This document shows positions 19,188 to 31,339 of a stretch of 60,000 bases of DNA, in pieces. This stretch comes from Takakia lepidozioides (Eukaryota; Streptophyta; Takakiopsida; Takakiales; Takakiaceae). The notes beneath the pieces were generated by a model. It was given only the letters and a program-made list of their open reading frames with translations. It was not told the origin of the DNA and did not search any database. Position 1 is the first letter of the stretch; every line of letters starts with the position of its first letter. The DNA lies in the NCBI GenBank assembly GCA_030704615.1, contig CM060731.1, positions 77,358,756-77,418,755 of the forward strand, in the 5' to 3' direction. The translations under genes were made by a program, and so were the position numbers.

Positions 19188-21127
19188 ATGAGTGATGAAA
19201 GAGAAGCTAGACGACAGAGATATTCAGCAAAAAGAGAAAGCTATCTGAAAGCTAATTATCCATATCTTTGGGAGAGAGGAATAGACATAGGGGAATCATC
19301 TGGACCTCTCACACCATCAAGATCAAAGAGTGCATCACCTATACCGGAAGAGCTAGAGTTGGATGCCACTCATTCTGTTTCTTTGCAAGAAAGATTAAGG
19401 GAATTGGTACAGGAAGAAGATCAATCACGAGGTGAAAGATCTGAGGTACATCCTTGGATAAAAGACTTGACAGAAATCTTTGATAAGAGTTGGCATGGAA
19501 CACCAAAAGCAGGAACTCCAGTTTCTGAAGCAGAAGATGAAGAAGGAGAAGAGGATGTGGCAGAGCCAACGGAGAGTTCAGACTCTCCAACACCATTACA
19601 GTTGAGTTACATGAGTGAAGAAGAAACCCAAGGGCAGAACTTGGAGGATGAAAACAGAGAGAAGAAATTAGAAGAGGAAGAATATGAAGAAGTAGACCCA
19701 ACAGCTGAGGTTGAGACTACAACCAGGACATCCCAACCCGTTGGACCTGGATCAAGTGGAGCACTTGGATCACAGGCCAACGAAGGTGTCGGCTCAGGGG
19801 GATCAGGCGGGCTGCCTGGATCTGGCTCTAGGGGGACAGGGAGTGTGGGAAGTAATGCAACTGAAGCTGGGAATACTGTGAATATCGTGGGACCAGAAGC
19901 AAGGAGTGCTCAAGGGCCACCACTTGGTGGAAGATCCACCACAAAAACAACAGGTCCAGAAGGACCAGCACCAGCAAGGGTGCCAGCACCTGTCAGTGGG
20001 CAGAAGGTAGGGCCACAGATGGCGTTACAACCAACACGGGCAAAACCACCCTTTCCAATATATTCAGGAAAAGGGGATCCCGATGTACACATTAGCCAAT
20101 TTGAGCACATGTGTATAGTGAACAATGAGAATGGCGATGATGCCAAGATGAGACTGTTTCCTTGTTCATTTATCAAGAAAGCAAGTGAATGGTATGCAAG
20201 ATTCTCTGATAATCATTTCCTAACCTGGAATGGCTTGAATACAGCATTTCAAAATAGGTTCAGGACAAGTAAAACTGAGGATGAAGTGTATGGAAGTTTA
20301 CAACAGCTGAAGCAGAAGAAGCATGAAACTGTTGAAGAGTATATGGAGAAGATGGAATTGATGATGAAAAAGCTGGCTGCAGTACCAGCGCCCGGTTTAC
20401 AGAAGACTTGGTTTGTGAGTGGATTAAGACCAGAGTTGCAAAAGAAAGTGGATATGTTACCCCATAACACAGTGGAGGAGGCATTTGAAACTGCGAACAG
20501 AATTGAGCAATTGGGAATGCTCAGGAGAGAGAAAAAGAAGAGGAGGACTCTGAGGATGAGTCAGATGAAGAAGAAGAGCAAGAACTAAAAAGAAAGAGTA
20601 AGAGAAAGGAGAAGTTGAAGAGGGATAACTATGAGAAAAGATTGGAAGAAATCTTGAAGAAGTATGCCACAGAGGCTGCAACACATTGGAGGAAGGGTGT
20701 ATGGTGTGCAAAGTGCCAGAATGAAGGCCATACCACCACAGAATGCCACATGAAGGAGAAACACTGTACTATCTGTAAAATGGATAACCATTCTACTGAG
20801 AATTGTTACTACAACAGAAGGACAGCTGCAAGAGAACCTAGGCAAGTAAGGGTGCATCAGGTGCAGCCCCAGCCAAGAAGAAACAATGATCAGGACCACT
20901 ATGGTAGGTCTGGTGGTTATAACAATGGCATGGAAGGGAGAGGTAATTCAAGGGGGAATTACCAAGGAAATTCCAGAGGCAACTATCAGGGTAATCCAAG
21001 GGGGAATTACCAGCCCGGGAATCAGGATTATAGAAATAATCCAAGAACAGACCAAGGGCGAGGACCCAATGGTGAAGAGCTATGTTACTATTGTAATCAG
21101 CCAGGACATCGCAAGGCAGCCTGTTCA
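19188..21127 (+). pseudogene. gag: Gag of element C (frameshift near 20530, truncated after a CCHC knuckle)
   Basis: The first 260 residues are acidic and Gly/Ser-rich. The retrotransposon-gag domain follows: PFPIYSGKGDPDVHISQFE, then SEWYARFSDNHFLTWNGL, then LQQLKQKKHETVEEYMEKM. A frameshift near 20530 moves the acidic SEDESDEEEEQELKRK run to another frame. Nucleocapsid knuckles are CAKCQNEGHTTTEC, CTICKMDNHSTENC and [14 protein letters not shown], with a repeated NSRGNYQGN spacer between the second and third. Directly after the third knuckle (about 21127) sequence switches to the reverse strand of an integrase gene, so the protease that should follow is missing. Confidence 0.85.
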
Positions 21128-21690
21128 TTCTCGTACAGGAACCTTGCTGTGGACTTGGCTGTGTTGTCCCTCAAAGCTTTAGCTTCCACCCACTTTGTAG
21201 TATAATCAGTGGCTGTAATTATGTACCTGTTTCGTGTATTCTTGGATGGTGGATTAATTGGTCCAACAAAGTCTAGTCCCCATTTCTGAAATGGTTCCGT
21301 AGGCATTGTAGGATGCAAGGCCATCCTTCCAGATCTCTGCAAAGGTCCTAGCCTCTGACATTCATCACACTTCTGACAATACTCATGTACATCTTTGAAC
21401 AAAGTAGGCCACCAGTATCCTGCGAGTAGTATCTTTCTACTGGTAGTCTCTTCTCCAAAATGACCTCCAGCCACTCCTTTATGAACTTCCTCCAAGACTT
21501 TATTTACTTCATGGTGGTACAAGCATCGTTTTAGTACTCCATCAGGTCCTAACTTATACATTCTGCTTCCTACTATAGTATAAGGTAAAGCTTTGATAGC
21601 AATTCTCTTCCTCTGCTCCTTACCATAACTAGGTGGGCACTGACCATGAGCAAGGTAGTATCTGATTGGCACTGCCAATCTAACCATTCA
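21127..21690 (-). pseudogene. Inverted integrase fragment of a C-family element
   Basis: Reads [21 protein letters not shown] and [11 protein letters not shown] (HHCC zinc domain), then [15 protein letters not shown] (first catalytic Asp) and [11 protein letters not shown]. It stops at FLYENE, where the sequence joins the forward gag. The second Asp and the Glu are missing. The homologous region of copy D (30970-31060) keeps the zinc-domain start and then deletes the core. Confidence 0.8.
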
Positions 21691-22512
21691 TCTGCACTTC
21701 CTTGCACCTCCATTACAAATAAACTCGCATCAGGTAACTGATCGTCCACTCCTGTGGCGGCCTCTCCTGTTGTTAGTCGTGACAAATGATCTGCCACAAG
21801 ATGCAAACGGCCAGGCTTGTAAATAACCTCGAACTCAAACTCATGCAAGATTATTAACCACCTCGCTATCCTTCCACTTATCAAGGTTTGTTCACCAGAT
21901 ATATCAGAGCCTGGTGATCCACATAAAACGTAAACTTTCTTCCCAATAGGTAATGCCTGAATTTCTTGACTGCATAAATCATTGCCAATGCTTCTCTTTC
22001 CGTTGTACTATAGTTCCTCTCAGCACTGTTCATCAATCGGCTAGCATAGTACACAGGTGAATCTATATTCCCTGTAACATTCTGGGCTAACACCGCACCC
22101 ACGCTTCTCCTGATGCATCGCAGTGAACATGAAATACTACATGCCAGTGAGGGTTAATCAGCACAGGTGTAGTTGTTACTGACAGTGTAAGTTCCTCAAA
22201 CGCCTGTTGACATTCAGCTGTCCAGGCAAACACTACATCTTTCTTCAGAAGCTTGCTCAATGGTGCTGCTATTTGTGCATACCTTTTGACAAATCTTCTG
22301 TAATAACTGGTTTGCCCAAGGAATCTGCGTAGACTTTTAACATTCACTGGGGGTGGAGAGGCTTTAATGGACTCTGTCTTCCTGGGATCCACAAGGAGTC
22401 CCTTCTTACACACAATGTGTCCCAGAAGCACCCCTGAGTTCACACATAAAGTACACTTCTCTGGATTCAGGCCCAGACCTCTCATCCTGCATCTGGCCAA
22501 ACATAACTCCAA
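21573..22512 (-). pseudogene. Inverted RT C-terminus and RNase H
   Basis: From RGLGLNPEKCTLCVNSGVLLG through LRRFLGQTSYYRRFVKRYA into RNase H: VFHVHCDASGEA (Asp), YSTTEREALAMIYAVKKFRHY (Glu), FYVDHQALIYLVNKP (Asp), and IARWLIILHEFEFEVIYKPG. Single-base shifts around 22087 and 21880 break it into three overlapping frames. The domain order matches an autonomous Gypsy pol. Confidence 0.8.
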
Positions 22513-23200
22513 TTATGCAAGTGCTCACTCTTAGAGCTGTACACACTGAAATCATCCAAGAATACCTGCATGAAATCATCCAGATACTCATGAAAAGATT
22601 CACTTATCACTCTCTGAAAGGTCGCTGGTGCATTACAAAGTCCAAAGGGCATGACTTTGTATGCATAAGCCCCCCAATCTGTGATGAAAGCTGTTTTCCC
22701 TTGGTCTTCTTCTGCCACTTGCACTTGATTATAACCACTGAAGCCATCCATGAATGAGTACATCTCAGGCCTGCCACAGTGTCTAATACTGCTTCTGTGA
22801 ATGGCAAAGGGAAAGGATCTTTCTTCGTACAAGCATTCAGCTTCTTATAGTTACACATACTCTTAGTTTGCCATTCTTCTTGGGAACTATAACAATGGGT
22901 GACAACCAAGTTGTATACTCTATGGGGTATATAAACTTAGCCTCAGCCAACTTCTTTATCTCTTCTCCAACCTTCTGTGCGTAGTTGGGATTCATTCTAT
23001 ACCTCGCCGCTTGATTGGTACTGACCCTGGTTCCAGTTCAATCTATGCTGACAGACTTCAGGTGGTATCCCTTTTAGATCCCATAGCTCAAGCAAATACA
23101 TCTCTGTATTTGATGAACAAGCTTTTGCTTCTTCGAAGAATTCCGGCTCCAAATCAGCCCTACTTTCACATTCTCGGTTCCTCATGAGTTCCCACATTTA
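22482..23200 (-). pseudogene. pol: Inverted reverse transcriptase core
   Basis: Reads KSMCNYKKLNACTKKDPFPLPF, MDGFSGYNQVQVAEEDQGKTAF (first Asp in the DGFSGYNQ block), MPFGLCNAPATFQRV and the active site VFLDDFSVYSS. FLDD with DGFSGYNQ places it in an Athila/Tat-like plant Gypsy style, unlike the YIDD of copies A and B. Several frameshifts between 22757 and 23200 disable it. Confidence 0.8.
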
Positions 23201-23239
23201 CTTCTCTCACCTGCTCATCAGCTGTGATTGTCCAACCAG

Positions 23240-24423
23240 TCACCACTTCATCCTTTAAGCTCACAGTGGCTGGTTCTTCTAGGATTTCTATCTCTCCCTC
23301 CTTTCTTCATAGAAATGTGGTGGGTAACTGCTGGTTCCTCTTCAATTGGTGTTGCGACACTACACCACAGCAGATACCTCTTAAACAACTTAGGCTTTCC
23401 AGCCGCATCTCCGCAACCTGCTCCCACTCTGGGTGTGCAGGCAAATAGGGTAGCTTCCTGCTCCTCATCCAGTCCTCCTCTCCAGTCATACTCTCTGACT
23501 CCTCGAGGTCTTCTTGTAGCAGGTAATCTACTAGATTTCTTTGTGGTAATTTGTATCTCGTGTATCCCATTATGCACGGTTAATAACTGAGAATTTCCAG
23601 TCATGGAATACCCTGGCCTGTTCAGACACGGACGTCAATAATAAGGAGTAAGCCTCCATGACTTCATCCATTTTAATACAGTTACTGTGATCATAAAGAT
23701 CATTTTCTGTATCTGTATCTTAACTCCTCTAATTAAATCCCAATGGCTGCACACTTCTTTGATCTGCCATTGTTACGTAAATGGGGCTGGTTTCATGTTA
23801 CTTAGACCAAGCTTCTTCCTAATTGGTCTGTCATGATATTTACTCCAGAACCACCATCTATCAGTAATCAGTTAGTTCTGTGCTTCAACTCTCAATTGGA
23901 TTACTGGCATAGAATCATCAAAGTCCATGACTGGTTCTCGCCCTTCGGCTTACATTATAACTGGTCACCTTGCTGTTCAGGTGTGTTTCCTGTCTCTTGG
24001 GCAATTCGATTGATTGCCTGATACAGCCTGTGCCTACAATAAGGTGCCACAGCTAATAGCTGTCCAATGGTAATTCTGCTTTGGTCTGACATTTACTGCA
24101 GCCAAAGTCTCTTCATTACTTTGCATGTCTGCATCTTCTTTTTTTCTTTCTCCTCACTCCCTTCTTTTTCTCCATCCGAATCAGAGGAATCTGCCACAGG
24201 AATATCAGTACTCTTTTGCATTTCCCTTATAGTATCTGCCACTTCCTTGTGCAGTTCTTCTCATCTTTCCAAGTCTCTTCATCTTCAGGCATATCATTGC
24301 CACTTCCAGTCTCATCTTCTTCCTCTTCTACTGGAGGTATTAGTTTGGTTTACTTCTTGTTACTATCATTGTACTTACTTCTGGTACAGCACATGGCCTA
24401 ACCATGTGAGCTGCCACCACTGG
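23240..24423 (-). pseudogene. Inverted protease/linker region running into the gap
   Basis: NSQLLTVHNGIHEIQITTKKS and following residues match the protease-RT linker of copy D (29520-29900). Upstream (23600-23770) both copies share a block ending at ACAATGGCAGATCAAAG. Beyond 23780 the frame is poor and the sequence runs into the N gap at 24424. The first part of the protease was not recognised. Confidence 0.55.
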
Positions 24424-24923
24424 NNNNNNNNNNNNNNNNNNNNNNNNNNNNNNNNNNNNNNNNNNNNNNNNNNNNNNNNNNNNNNNNNNNNNNNNNNNNN
24501 NNNNNNNNNNNNNNNNNNNNNNNNNNNNNNNNNNNNNNNNNNNNNNNNNNNNNNNNNNNNNNNNNNNNNNNNNNNNNNNNNNNNNNNNNNNNNNNNNNNN
24601 NNNNNNNNNNNNNNNNNNNNNNNNNNNNNNNNNNNNNNNNNNNNNNNNNNNNNNNNNNNNNNNNNNNNNNNNNNNNNNNNNNNNNNNNNNNNNNNNNNNN
24701 NNNNNNNNNNNNNNNNNNNNNNNNNNNNNNNNNNNNNNNNNNNNNNNNNNNNNNNNNNNNNNNNNNNNNNNNNNNNNNNNNNNNNNNNNNNNNNNNNNNN
24801 NNNNNNNNNNNNNNNNNNNNNNNNNNNNNNNNNNNNNNNNNNNNNNNNNNNNNNNNNNNNNNNNNNNNNNNNNNNNNNNNNNNNNNNNNNNNNNNNNNNN
24901 NNNNNNNNNNNNNNNNNNNNNNN
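24424..24923. other. Assembly gap (500 N)
   Basis: Exactly 500 undetermined bases, a conventional placeholder size. Any open frame drawn across it is meaningless. It hides the end of the transposase-like gene on its right and the start of the inverted pol on its left. Confidence 0.99.
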
Positions 24924-27005
24924 AACAAAGCCTGTAGCTTGGGTTTGAAGTACGACAAGAATTCAACAGAGGCAGTCGTTTGGTATTGGAGTTTCAGTCT
25001 CATTCTAGGGCTCCATCTTTTCTCCCCAACATTCTCTTCTGCATAGCATCTCCACTGCATCTGTCAAATCACAACCATTTGCCTCCACGGGACAAATAGA
25101 TAACTTACTGAGCCACACCTCAAGCACTCTCCATGAGACAGTCTCGCCGATGCCATTCATCCAATTCCCCTTTGGGACAAACAATTTCTTGCCAAGCCAA
25201 GTCACTCCTTTGTAGGGGTGCTTGTTCGCTTGACAACCAGCTTCACCATCTAATACTGCCCACGTCGACAAATATTACAGTCACAAGTACATGATGATGG
25301 AGAGTGGACACCCCTCTCGGCAGTCCGCATGTTGTTGAACTCCGCCATCTCCACATGATATTTGCAGCAACAAACATTACGATCCTTCAGGCGTTTGACA
25401 AAGAATGGCCTCAACAACTCAAACAATCGTTGACCCACTTTGACATTGGGATGGGCTGATTTGAAGCAAAGAAAGAAAGCAGTCTGCATTGCCACCACAA
25501 CATGCACAAAGAGAATCCCATTTAGTGCATGCACTAAGAATACCTACTACTAGACCTAGACCAGTCCTAGACCTAGTCTTAGTCATAGTCCTTTCTCATC
25601 ACATGTCAAATTGTACAAGTACTAATCAGTCCTAGTAGTCCTAGACCTAGTCCTTCCTAGTCACATATGAAGTAGTACATGTACTAATCAGTTCGAGTGT
25701 GAGTCCTTTCTAGTCACATATCAAGGAATGCATGTACTAACCAGTCCTAGTCCTAGTCCTAGTCACATACCAATGAATGCATGTCCTAATCAGTCCTAGT
25801 CCTACTTCTTTCTAGTCACATATCAAGGAATGCAGTCCAAATTGGTCCTAGTCCTAGTCATTGTCCTTTTCTAGTCACATTTCAAGGAGTGCATGTACTA
25901 ATGGAGTACATGTACATCGACTTCTAGTCCCTCCAAATCAAATTACATGGAGTGCATGCTATTTTGTCCTATCTAGTCATAATATAAGGAGTGCATGCTA
26001 GTGAGTCGTACTTCTAGTCCATCCCAGGCCTGTTTACAATGAGTACCAGTCCAATGAAACAAGAGGGACATCTTCAAGACACTCCAATTCAAAACATGAG
26101 CTGGACATAGTGTCCACAATTGAGTACAGTAATCTCAGTCCACTGGTAGGTTTACAGGTGACGATGTACCTTGTCTAGGGAAAATGTACGAGGCAACCCA
26201 AACAACACAATGGCAGTTGACAAACTCCAACATAGTCCAATACAGTTATGTACAGTAGTAAGTGTAGAAGGATTGTAAAGTACTGAGAGCCCACACAAAC
26301 ACTGTAAAGAGAGGGTTCGCTTACCTGAGTCTCAAGAAGATAGTGAGCAGGTTGTGTATCATAGACTTTCCTCGATACGCGCTGCCTCACGACATCTTTC
26401 TTGTTGGGTGACACTCGTGTCTCATTTACCCACCAAGCCAAAACGATCGCTCGGTCGCATCTGGTACATGATCAGACCTTTTCTTTCTCCCACCCAAAGC
26501 CCACAAACCCTCACCTTCTGAATCAATGAAACTTCGCCGTACAATTGCACGACTAATATTGCTATGATGAATATTAAGAATACAAGCCGTTGCCCTCACA
26601 GCAGTGGTCTGGGTTCCACTAACAGACGCTGTTAAGAATGAGCGTTTACTCGCAAGCTTATCTAAAGATTGCACACCCTTAACAAGTTGCATGGAGCTCT
26701 GCTGGTTCTTCAACAGATCTGCATGCGCCTTGGCCTCCTTAGGCGGCAAGTAATAGGCAGGTAAGCTGAGTTTAATGAGATGGTGACCCAAGAATAACTC
26801 CATTACCTCTATTTGTGAATGAAGTGTTGGGCATTCCCTCAATTGCTTGTAACAGAAGTCGGCCATTTTCAAAGCTATTCTCCTCTTGTCTCGTTCTCCA
26901 AACCCCACCCTGGCATCTTCCACAGAACCTTGCCCAGACGTTGTAGTAGCCGCATTAATCTCTGCCTCTTTTTGGGCTTGAAGTCTCTCCCTATACATTC
27001 TTTTC
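24924..27005 (-). pseudogene. Transposase-like multi-exon gene with CCCxYH cysteine cluster, runs into gap
   Basis: Minus-strand exons: about 26998-26430 (MYRERLQAQKEAE..., helix-rich, with RATACILNIHHSNISRAIVRR resembling a helix-turn-helix); 26441-26325 (WWVNETRVSPNKKDVVRQR...HYLLETQ, donor GTAAG at 26324); and 25483 downward after an AG acceptor (TAFFLCFKSAHPNVKVGQRLF...CCCKYHVEM...CTCDCNIC). The 26325/25483 junction is in phase. Later sequence has SVEFLSYFKPKLQAL at the gap edge. From memory, similar proteins with SPN-KDVxRxR and CCCxYH motifs occur in mosses and algae and behave like DNA-transposon genes; the catalytic core would lie in the gap. Frameshifts near 26440 and 25260 suggest decay. 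Confidence 0.5.
25540..26000. repeat. CCTAGT-type diffuse tandem repeats in an intron
   Basis: Repeated TAGTCCTAGTCCTAGTC runs with spacers such as CACATATCAAGGAATGCATG. The array lies entirely inside the inferred 840-bp intron between 26324 and 25484. Confidence 0.65.
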
Positions 27006-27319
27006 TAGTCAGCGTGGGTTTGTTTGCGTGCATCCTCGGTGGGCCTGGCTGCAGCCAACAAAGCCAGTTTTGCCCTTTTTTGAGGGGCATGGTCTTACCT
27101 CTCCATTTACCCTATACTTGTTCTTCTTGTTCCCCATTGAAAACTGATACAACTGTTAGCACAATATAGAGATCGGAAACCAAACAACAGTTTGCTTAAG
27201 TGTACTCTCTCTCCCAATGGTTGTCCCAGTCCAATTCAGTTGTATGAAAACATGGCCTGCAAAACAACCCAAAGCAAATGTGAGAAGAATATCAACACTC
27301 TCGGTTCTGTTGCACCAAT

Positions 27320-27900
27320 TTACACCAAGTAGGAAAATCTGCAATGAATATGACAACAAATGGGAGAGCCCCCACCTTTACTTGTTATGTAATCAGCCAC
27401 AAACCCAATGCTTCCACGATTTACTTCACCATTCCTATTATTCTCTCGCCTTGTCATCCGGATTGTGGACAAAATCAGAATGTCGACTTCACGTCCTTGA
27501 AACCCATCCACAGTATTGAACTCAATGTCACATGCTGCACCAGAACCTAGTGCACGAATAAAGCGATTCTGAAGCAGTAATAGCTGCTGCTTGTACAGTG
27601 TAATTATTATCCCAAAGCGCCCTGGCCTCACCTCAGCTGAATACCTGGTAAAATTCCACCAACGCAGCAGCAGCAAAGAACGCATATCATCAGCAGGAAA
27701 ATCGCATATCATCACAATACAACATCATTTTGAACCCCCAAGGATGCACCTTGAGAGGGACCCTGTATATAATCAAGTCTCCTGCTATAGGGCAGTCAAT
27801 GCAATATGCCGGTAGGGGTTCCCACTCAAAAACAGGATGAGCACGATAAGGCATGAGATTGCTATGGTGGCGGGAGCCCTGGATAGAGAACCTATCCAAA
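27320..27900 (-). pseudogene. Fragment of Sen1/UPF1-like SF1 helicase
   Basis: Two minus-strand pieces. 27899-27690 has MDRFSIQGSRHHSNLMPYRAHPVF, which fits the YRMHP block (motif IV region) of Sen1-like helicases. 27715-27345 has FNTVDGFQGREVDILILSTIR (motif V) and GSIGFVADYI, where intact genes continue RRMNVALTRA. That motif VI continuation was not found after a donor-like AAGTAAAGG near 27355. These helicases unwind RNA-DNA hybrids using ATP. The first piece overlaps the second in another frame, so a frameshift is present. It is probably a captured or decayed gene fragment. Confidence 0.6.
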
Positions 27901-29339
27901 CTAACGCATAGTACATCCTCTTACTCATGCTCAACTTGAGGGAAGATTAACATTATTCTAGATGGAGGTAATGCGCAGGCTGTAAGTAGCTGCGATTGAA
28001 GTGCACGCGACCTACAAGCAGCTTGCGTACCCAAGACTTGAGCTAGTAGATGGGCTGATATGGTTCAGATTGTGACCCTCACAAACGCAAACACAATACC
28101 ACTTACAGCTAGTTATCACTATACAAAGATTGCAACCTCCAAAACTCACACATGTATCACATAAATACTACACAGGGCACTTTCTTGGAACTCAGGTGAG
28201 CAACATAGACAAATGAATGTGCGTGCGTAGTGAGTACGACAAGAGCAAAACCAAACACCCGAATGCTGGAGGAAATGGCCAGGTTGCACGAAGATACATC
28301 AATGGCGAGGTTGCACGCCAATACTGCCCGTGTCGCACCCCGTATCCAACGTGTTCCAGGCTGTTGTGCGCTCTAGTGCATTACATAACAACTGAAAGCA
28401 TATCATGCATGGCTATCTCTGCACACTCAAAAATATGAGAAAGAAGATCGATAGCACGAATAGAACGTTAGGCCATTAGGGCAAAGGTGTATGGGCCACA
28501 CTTGCAAACGCGCAGACATTTTGAAAATCTACGTTGACAGACCACCCGGCGACGGGTGACCCGCCGTCTCGCACACTCCATGCGCGAGACTGTTGTCTTG
28601 AAGCTTTTCATGCAACATCCATGGCGGACGCAGCCGCGCAGTCCATATTTCACGGTAGGCAGCTCGAACGACTTAGTTTTTTTCACCAAAATGGCATATG
28701 TAGCAACCTTTAGTGTCTCCTGCAACCCCTTTGCCCTTATGTGAATGTTACATTATTTTCTAGATTTTCCAAAATATACACCAATGTAACTCTCTTCATG
28801 AAAAATCATCAAGCAGTTCATTCCTTCATAAAAACCTCCATATCATTGTAAAGTGCCTTAGGGAGTCTTGAAAGCTACACTTCTTATGAAAGGACCATAG
28901 CATGAAAATGAATGGAAAAAGGTCTAATGAATTAGGATGTTCCAAGATAAAATGATAGATTTTGAAAATTTCTCACATATCTCATAAACTAATTCTTAGG
29001 GCTACATTGTGGTTTCCACGTATAACGGTGACCTTCCTACTGGACATTAAAATCCCTATGTGAATTGAAGTTTTCCACCACTCCAATTGATTCCATATAG
29101 TCCACAACCTTACTTTGGACATCATACATACTTTTACGTTTGGACTTCATTCAATGCTCAAATCTCCATGGATTCCAGAAAGAAAACCACCGTTGTTTTC
29201 AGCACAGAATAAGGATCAATGATTCATGTCTAAACTTTCAAAATGCACTTATATCCAACATCCATGTCAGTCCTTCTATGTGGCACTGCATTCGCAGAGA
29301 GCTTGGGACGTCCATTTTGGGTGGACCGTAGCATTTTAC
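27901..29339. other. No gene recognised
   Basis: About 1.4 kb without convincing coding sequence. Some AT-rich non-coding sequence lies at 28740-29130. Confidence 0.4.
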
Positions 29340-29960
29340 AGTAACAATGGCAGATCAAAGAAGTGTACAGCCATTGGGATTAATTAGAGGAGTTAAGATA
29401 CAGATACAGAAGATGGTCTTTATGATCACAGTAACTGTGTTGAAGATGGATGAAGTCATGGAGGCTTACTCCTTATTATTGGGATGTCCGTGGCTGAAAC
29501 AGGCCAGGGTATTCCATGACTGGAATTCTCAGTTACTAACCGTGCATAATGGGATACACGAGATACAAATTACCACAAAGAAATCTAGTAGATTACCTGC
29601 TACGAGAAGACCTCGAGGAGTCAGAGAGTATGACTGGAGATGAGGACTGGATGAGGAGCAGGAAGCTACCCTGTTTGCTGCACACCCAAAGTGGGAGCAG
29701 GTTGCAGAGATGCGGCTGGAAGGCCTAAGTTGTTTAAGGGGTATCTGCTGTGGTGTAGTATCAACAACACCGATTGATGAGGAAACCAGCAGTTACCCAT
29801 CACATTTCTATGAAGAAAAAGAAGGAGAAATGGAAATCCTAGAGGAACCAGCCACTGTGAGTTTACAGGATGAAGTGGTGACTGGTTGTACAATCACAGC
29901 TGATGAGCAAGTAAGGGAAGTGAATGTGGGAACTAAAGAGGAACCGAGGATGGTGAAGGT
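29340..29960 (+). pseudogene. Copy D protease/linker region
   Basis: ADQRSVQPLGLIRGVKIQIQ..FMITVTVLKMDEVMEAYSLLLGCPWL fits the middle of a retroviral-type protease (conserved hydrophobic strand and LLGxPWL). It is followed by the linker shared with the inverted copy. The active-site DTG/DSG would lie before 29340 and is missing. The homology to the inverted copy starts at ACAATGGCAG (29344), a sharp breakpoint. Confidence 0.65.
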
Positions 29961-30837
29961 GTTCTTGGATGATTTTAGTGTGTACAGCTCTAAGAATGAG
30001 CACTTGCATAAATTGGAGTTATGTCTGGCCAGATGCAGGATAAGAGGTCTGGGTCTGAATCCAGAGAAGTGTACTTTCTGTGTGAACTCAGGGGTGCTTC
30101 TGGGACACATTGTGTGTAAGAGGGGACTTCTTGTGGATCCCAGGAAAACAGAGGCCATTAAAGCCTCTCCACCACCAGTGAATGTTAAGAGTCTAAGGAG
30201 ATTCCTGGGACAAACCAGCTATTACAGAAAATTTGTCAGACGGTATGCACAGATAGCAGCACCATTGAGCAAACTTCTGAAAAAAGTGTTTGCATGGACA
30301 CCTGAATGTCAACAGGCTTTTGAGGAACTTACATTGTCAGTAACAACTACACCTGTGCTGATTAGTCCTCACTGGCAGAAAATATTTCATGTTCACTGTG
30401 ATGCTTCTGGAGAAGCACTAGGAGCGGTGTTAGCCCAAAATGTAACAGGAAGGATAGATTCACCTGTGTACTATGCTAGCTGGTTGATGAACAATGTCGA
30501 AAGAAATTATAGCACAACGGAAAGAGAAGCATTGGCAATGATCTATGCAGTGAAGAAATTCAGGCATTACCTGTTGGGCAAGAAGTTTATGTTCTTTGTG
30601 GATCACCAGGCTCTGATATACCTGGTAAACAAACCTCTGATAAGCGGAAGAATAGCAAGATGGTTAATAATCTTGCACGAGTTTGAGTTCGAGGTTGTTT
30701 ACAAGCCTGGGAGACTGCATCTTGTGGCGGATCCCTTGTCAAGGTTATCAACAGGAGAACCAGCCACGGGAGTAGATGATCAATTACCAGATGCGAGTCT
30801 ATTTACAGTGGAGGTGCAAGGAAGTGCAGATGACTGA
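29950..30837 (+). pseudogene. pol: Copy D RT (N-terminus deleted) and RNase H
   Basis: The linker residues EEPRMVK are fused directly to VFLDDFSVYSS, deleting most of the RT including the first catalytic Asp. It then continues through NPEKCTFCVNSG, SYYRKFVRRYA, RNase H (HVHCDASGEALGAVLA, YSTTEREALAMIYAVKKF, FFVDHQALIYLVNKP) and LHEFEFEVVYKPGRLHLVADPLSRL. The frame is open over 300 residues but cannot encode a working RT. TGA 30835 replaces a Trp codon of the inverted copy. Confidence 0.8.
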
Positions 30838-31220
30838 TTAGATTGGCAGTGGCGAATCAGATACTACCTTGCTCATGGTCAGTGCCCACCAAGTTATGGA
30901 AAGGAGCAGAGAAAGAGAATTGCTATCAAGGCTCTACCTTGCAGTGCTGAAATGATGCTTATACCACCATGAAGTTAATAAAGTTTTGGAGGAAGTTCAT
31001 AAAGGAGTGGCAGGAGGTCATTTTGGAGAAGAGACTACCAACAGGAAAATACTACATAAGAAGGGAAAGATTAAAGCTTCTAAGCTTAAATCACCATGGA
31101 AAGGACCTTATGTCCTACAAAAGATGTATGATAACAACACCGACATGTTACAAACCATTAACAAAGAGATGCTGGGAAGAGTCAATGCTAATAAGTTGAA
31201 GGGGTACAGTGATATCCATG
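30838..31220 (+). pseudogene. Copy D integrase remnant with core deleted
   Basis: [25 protein letters not shown] (zinc domain start) is joined straight to KKGKIKASKLKSPWKGPYVLQKMYDNN and NKEMLGRVNANKLKGY, which is the C-terminal beta region of a Gypsy integrase. The whole DDE core is missing. A short direct join suggests deletion rather than point decay. Confidence 0.75.
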
Positions 31221-31339
31221 ACAAACCATTGCAGCATGATTTGCATGTTGAAACGCAAAAGCAGTCACGGGCTGCGCCAGTGTTACCAACGGAGTATGGA
31301 GCACTTGTCGCTAGGCCGAGCATATATGACCAGGGTGGA

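Noticed and set aside
24067-25060. Long open frames of about 200-290 codons in three frames across 24424-24923
   Set aside because: They consist mostly of N and say nothing about coding.
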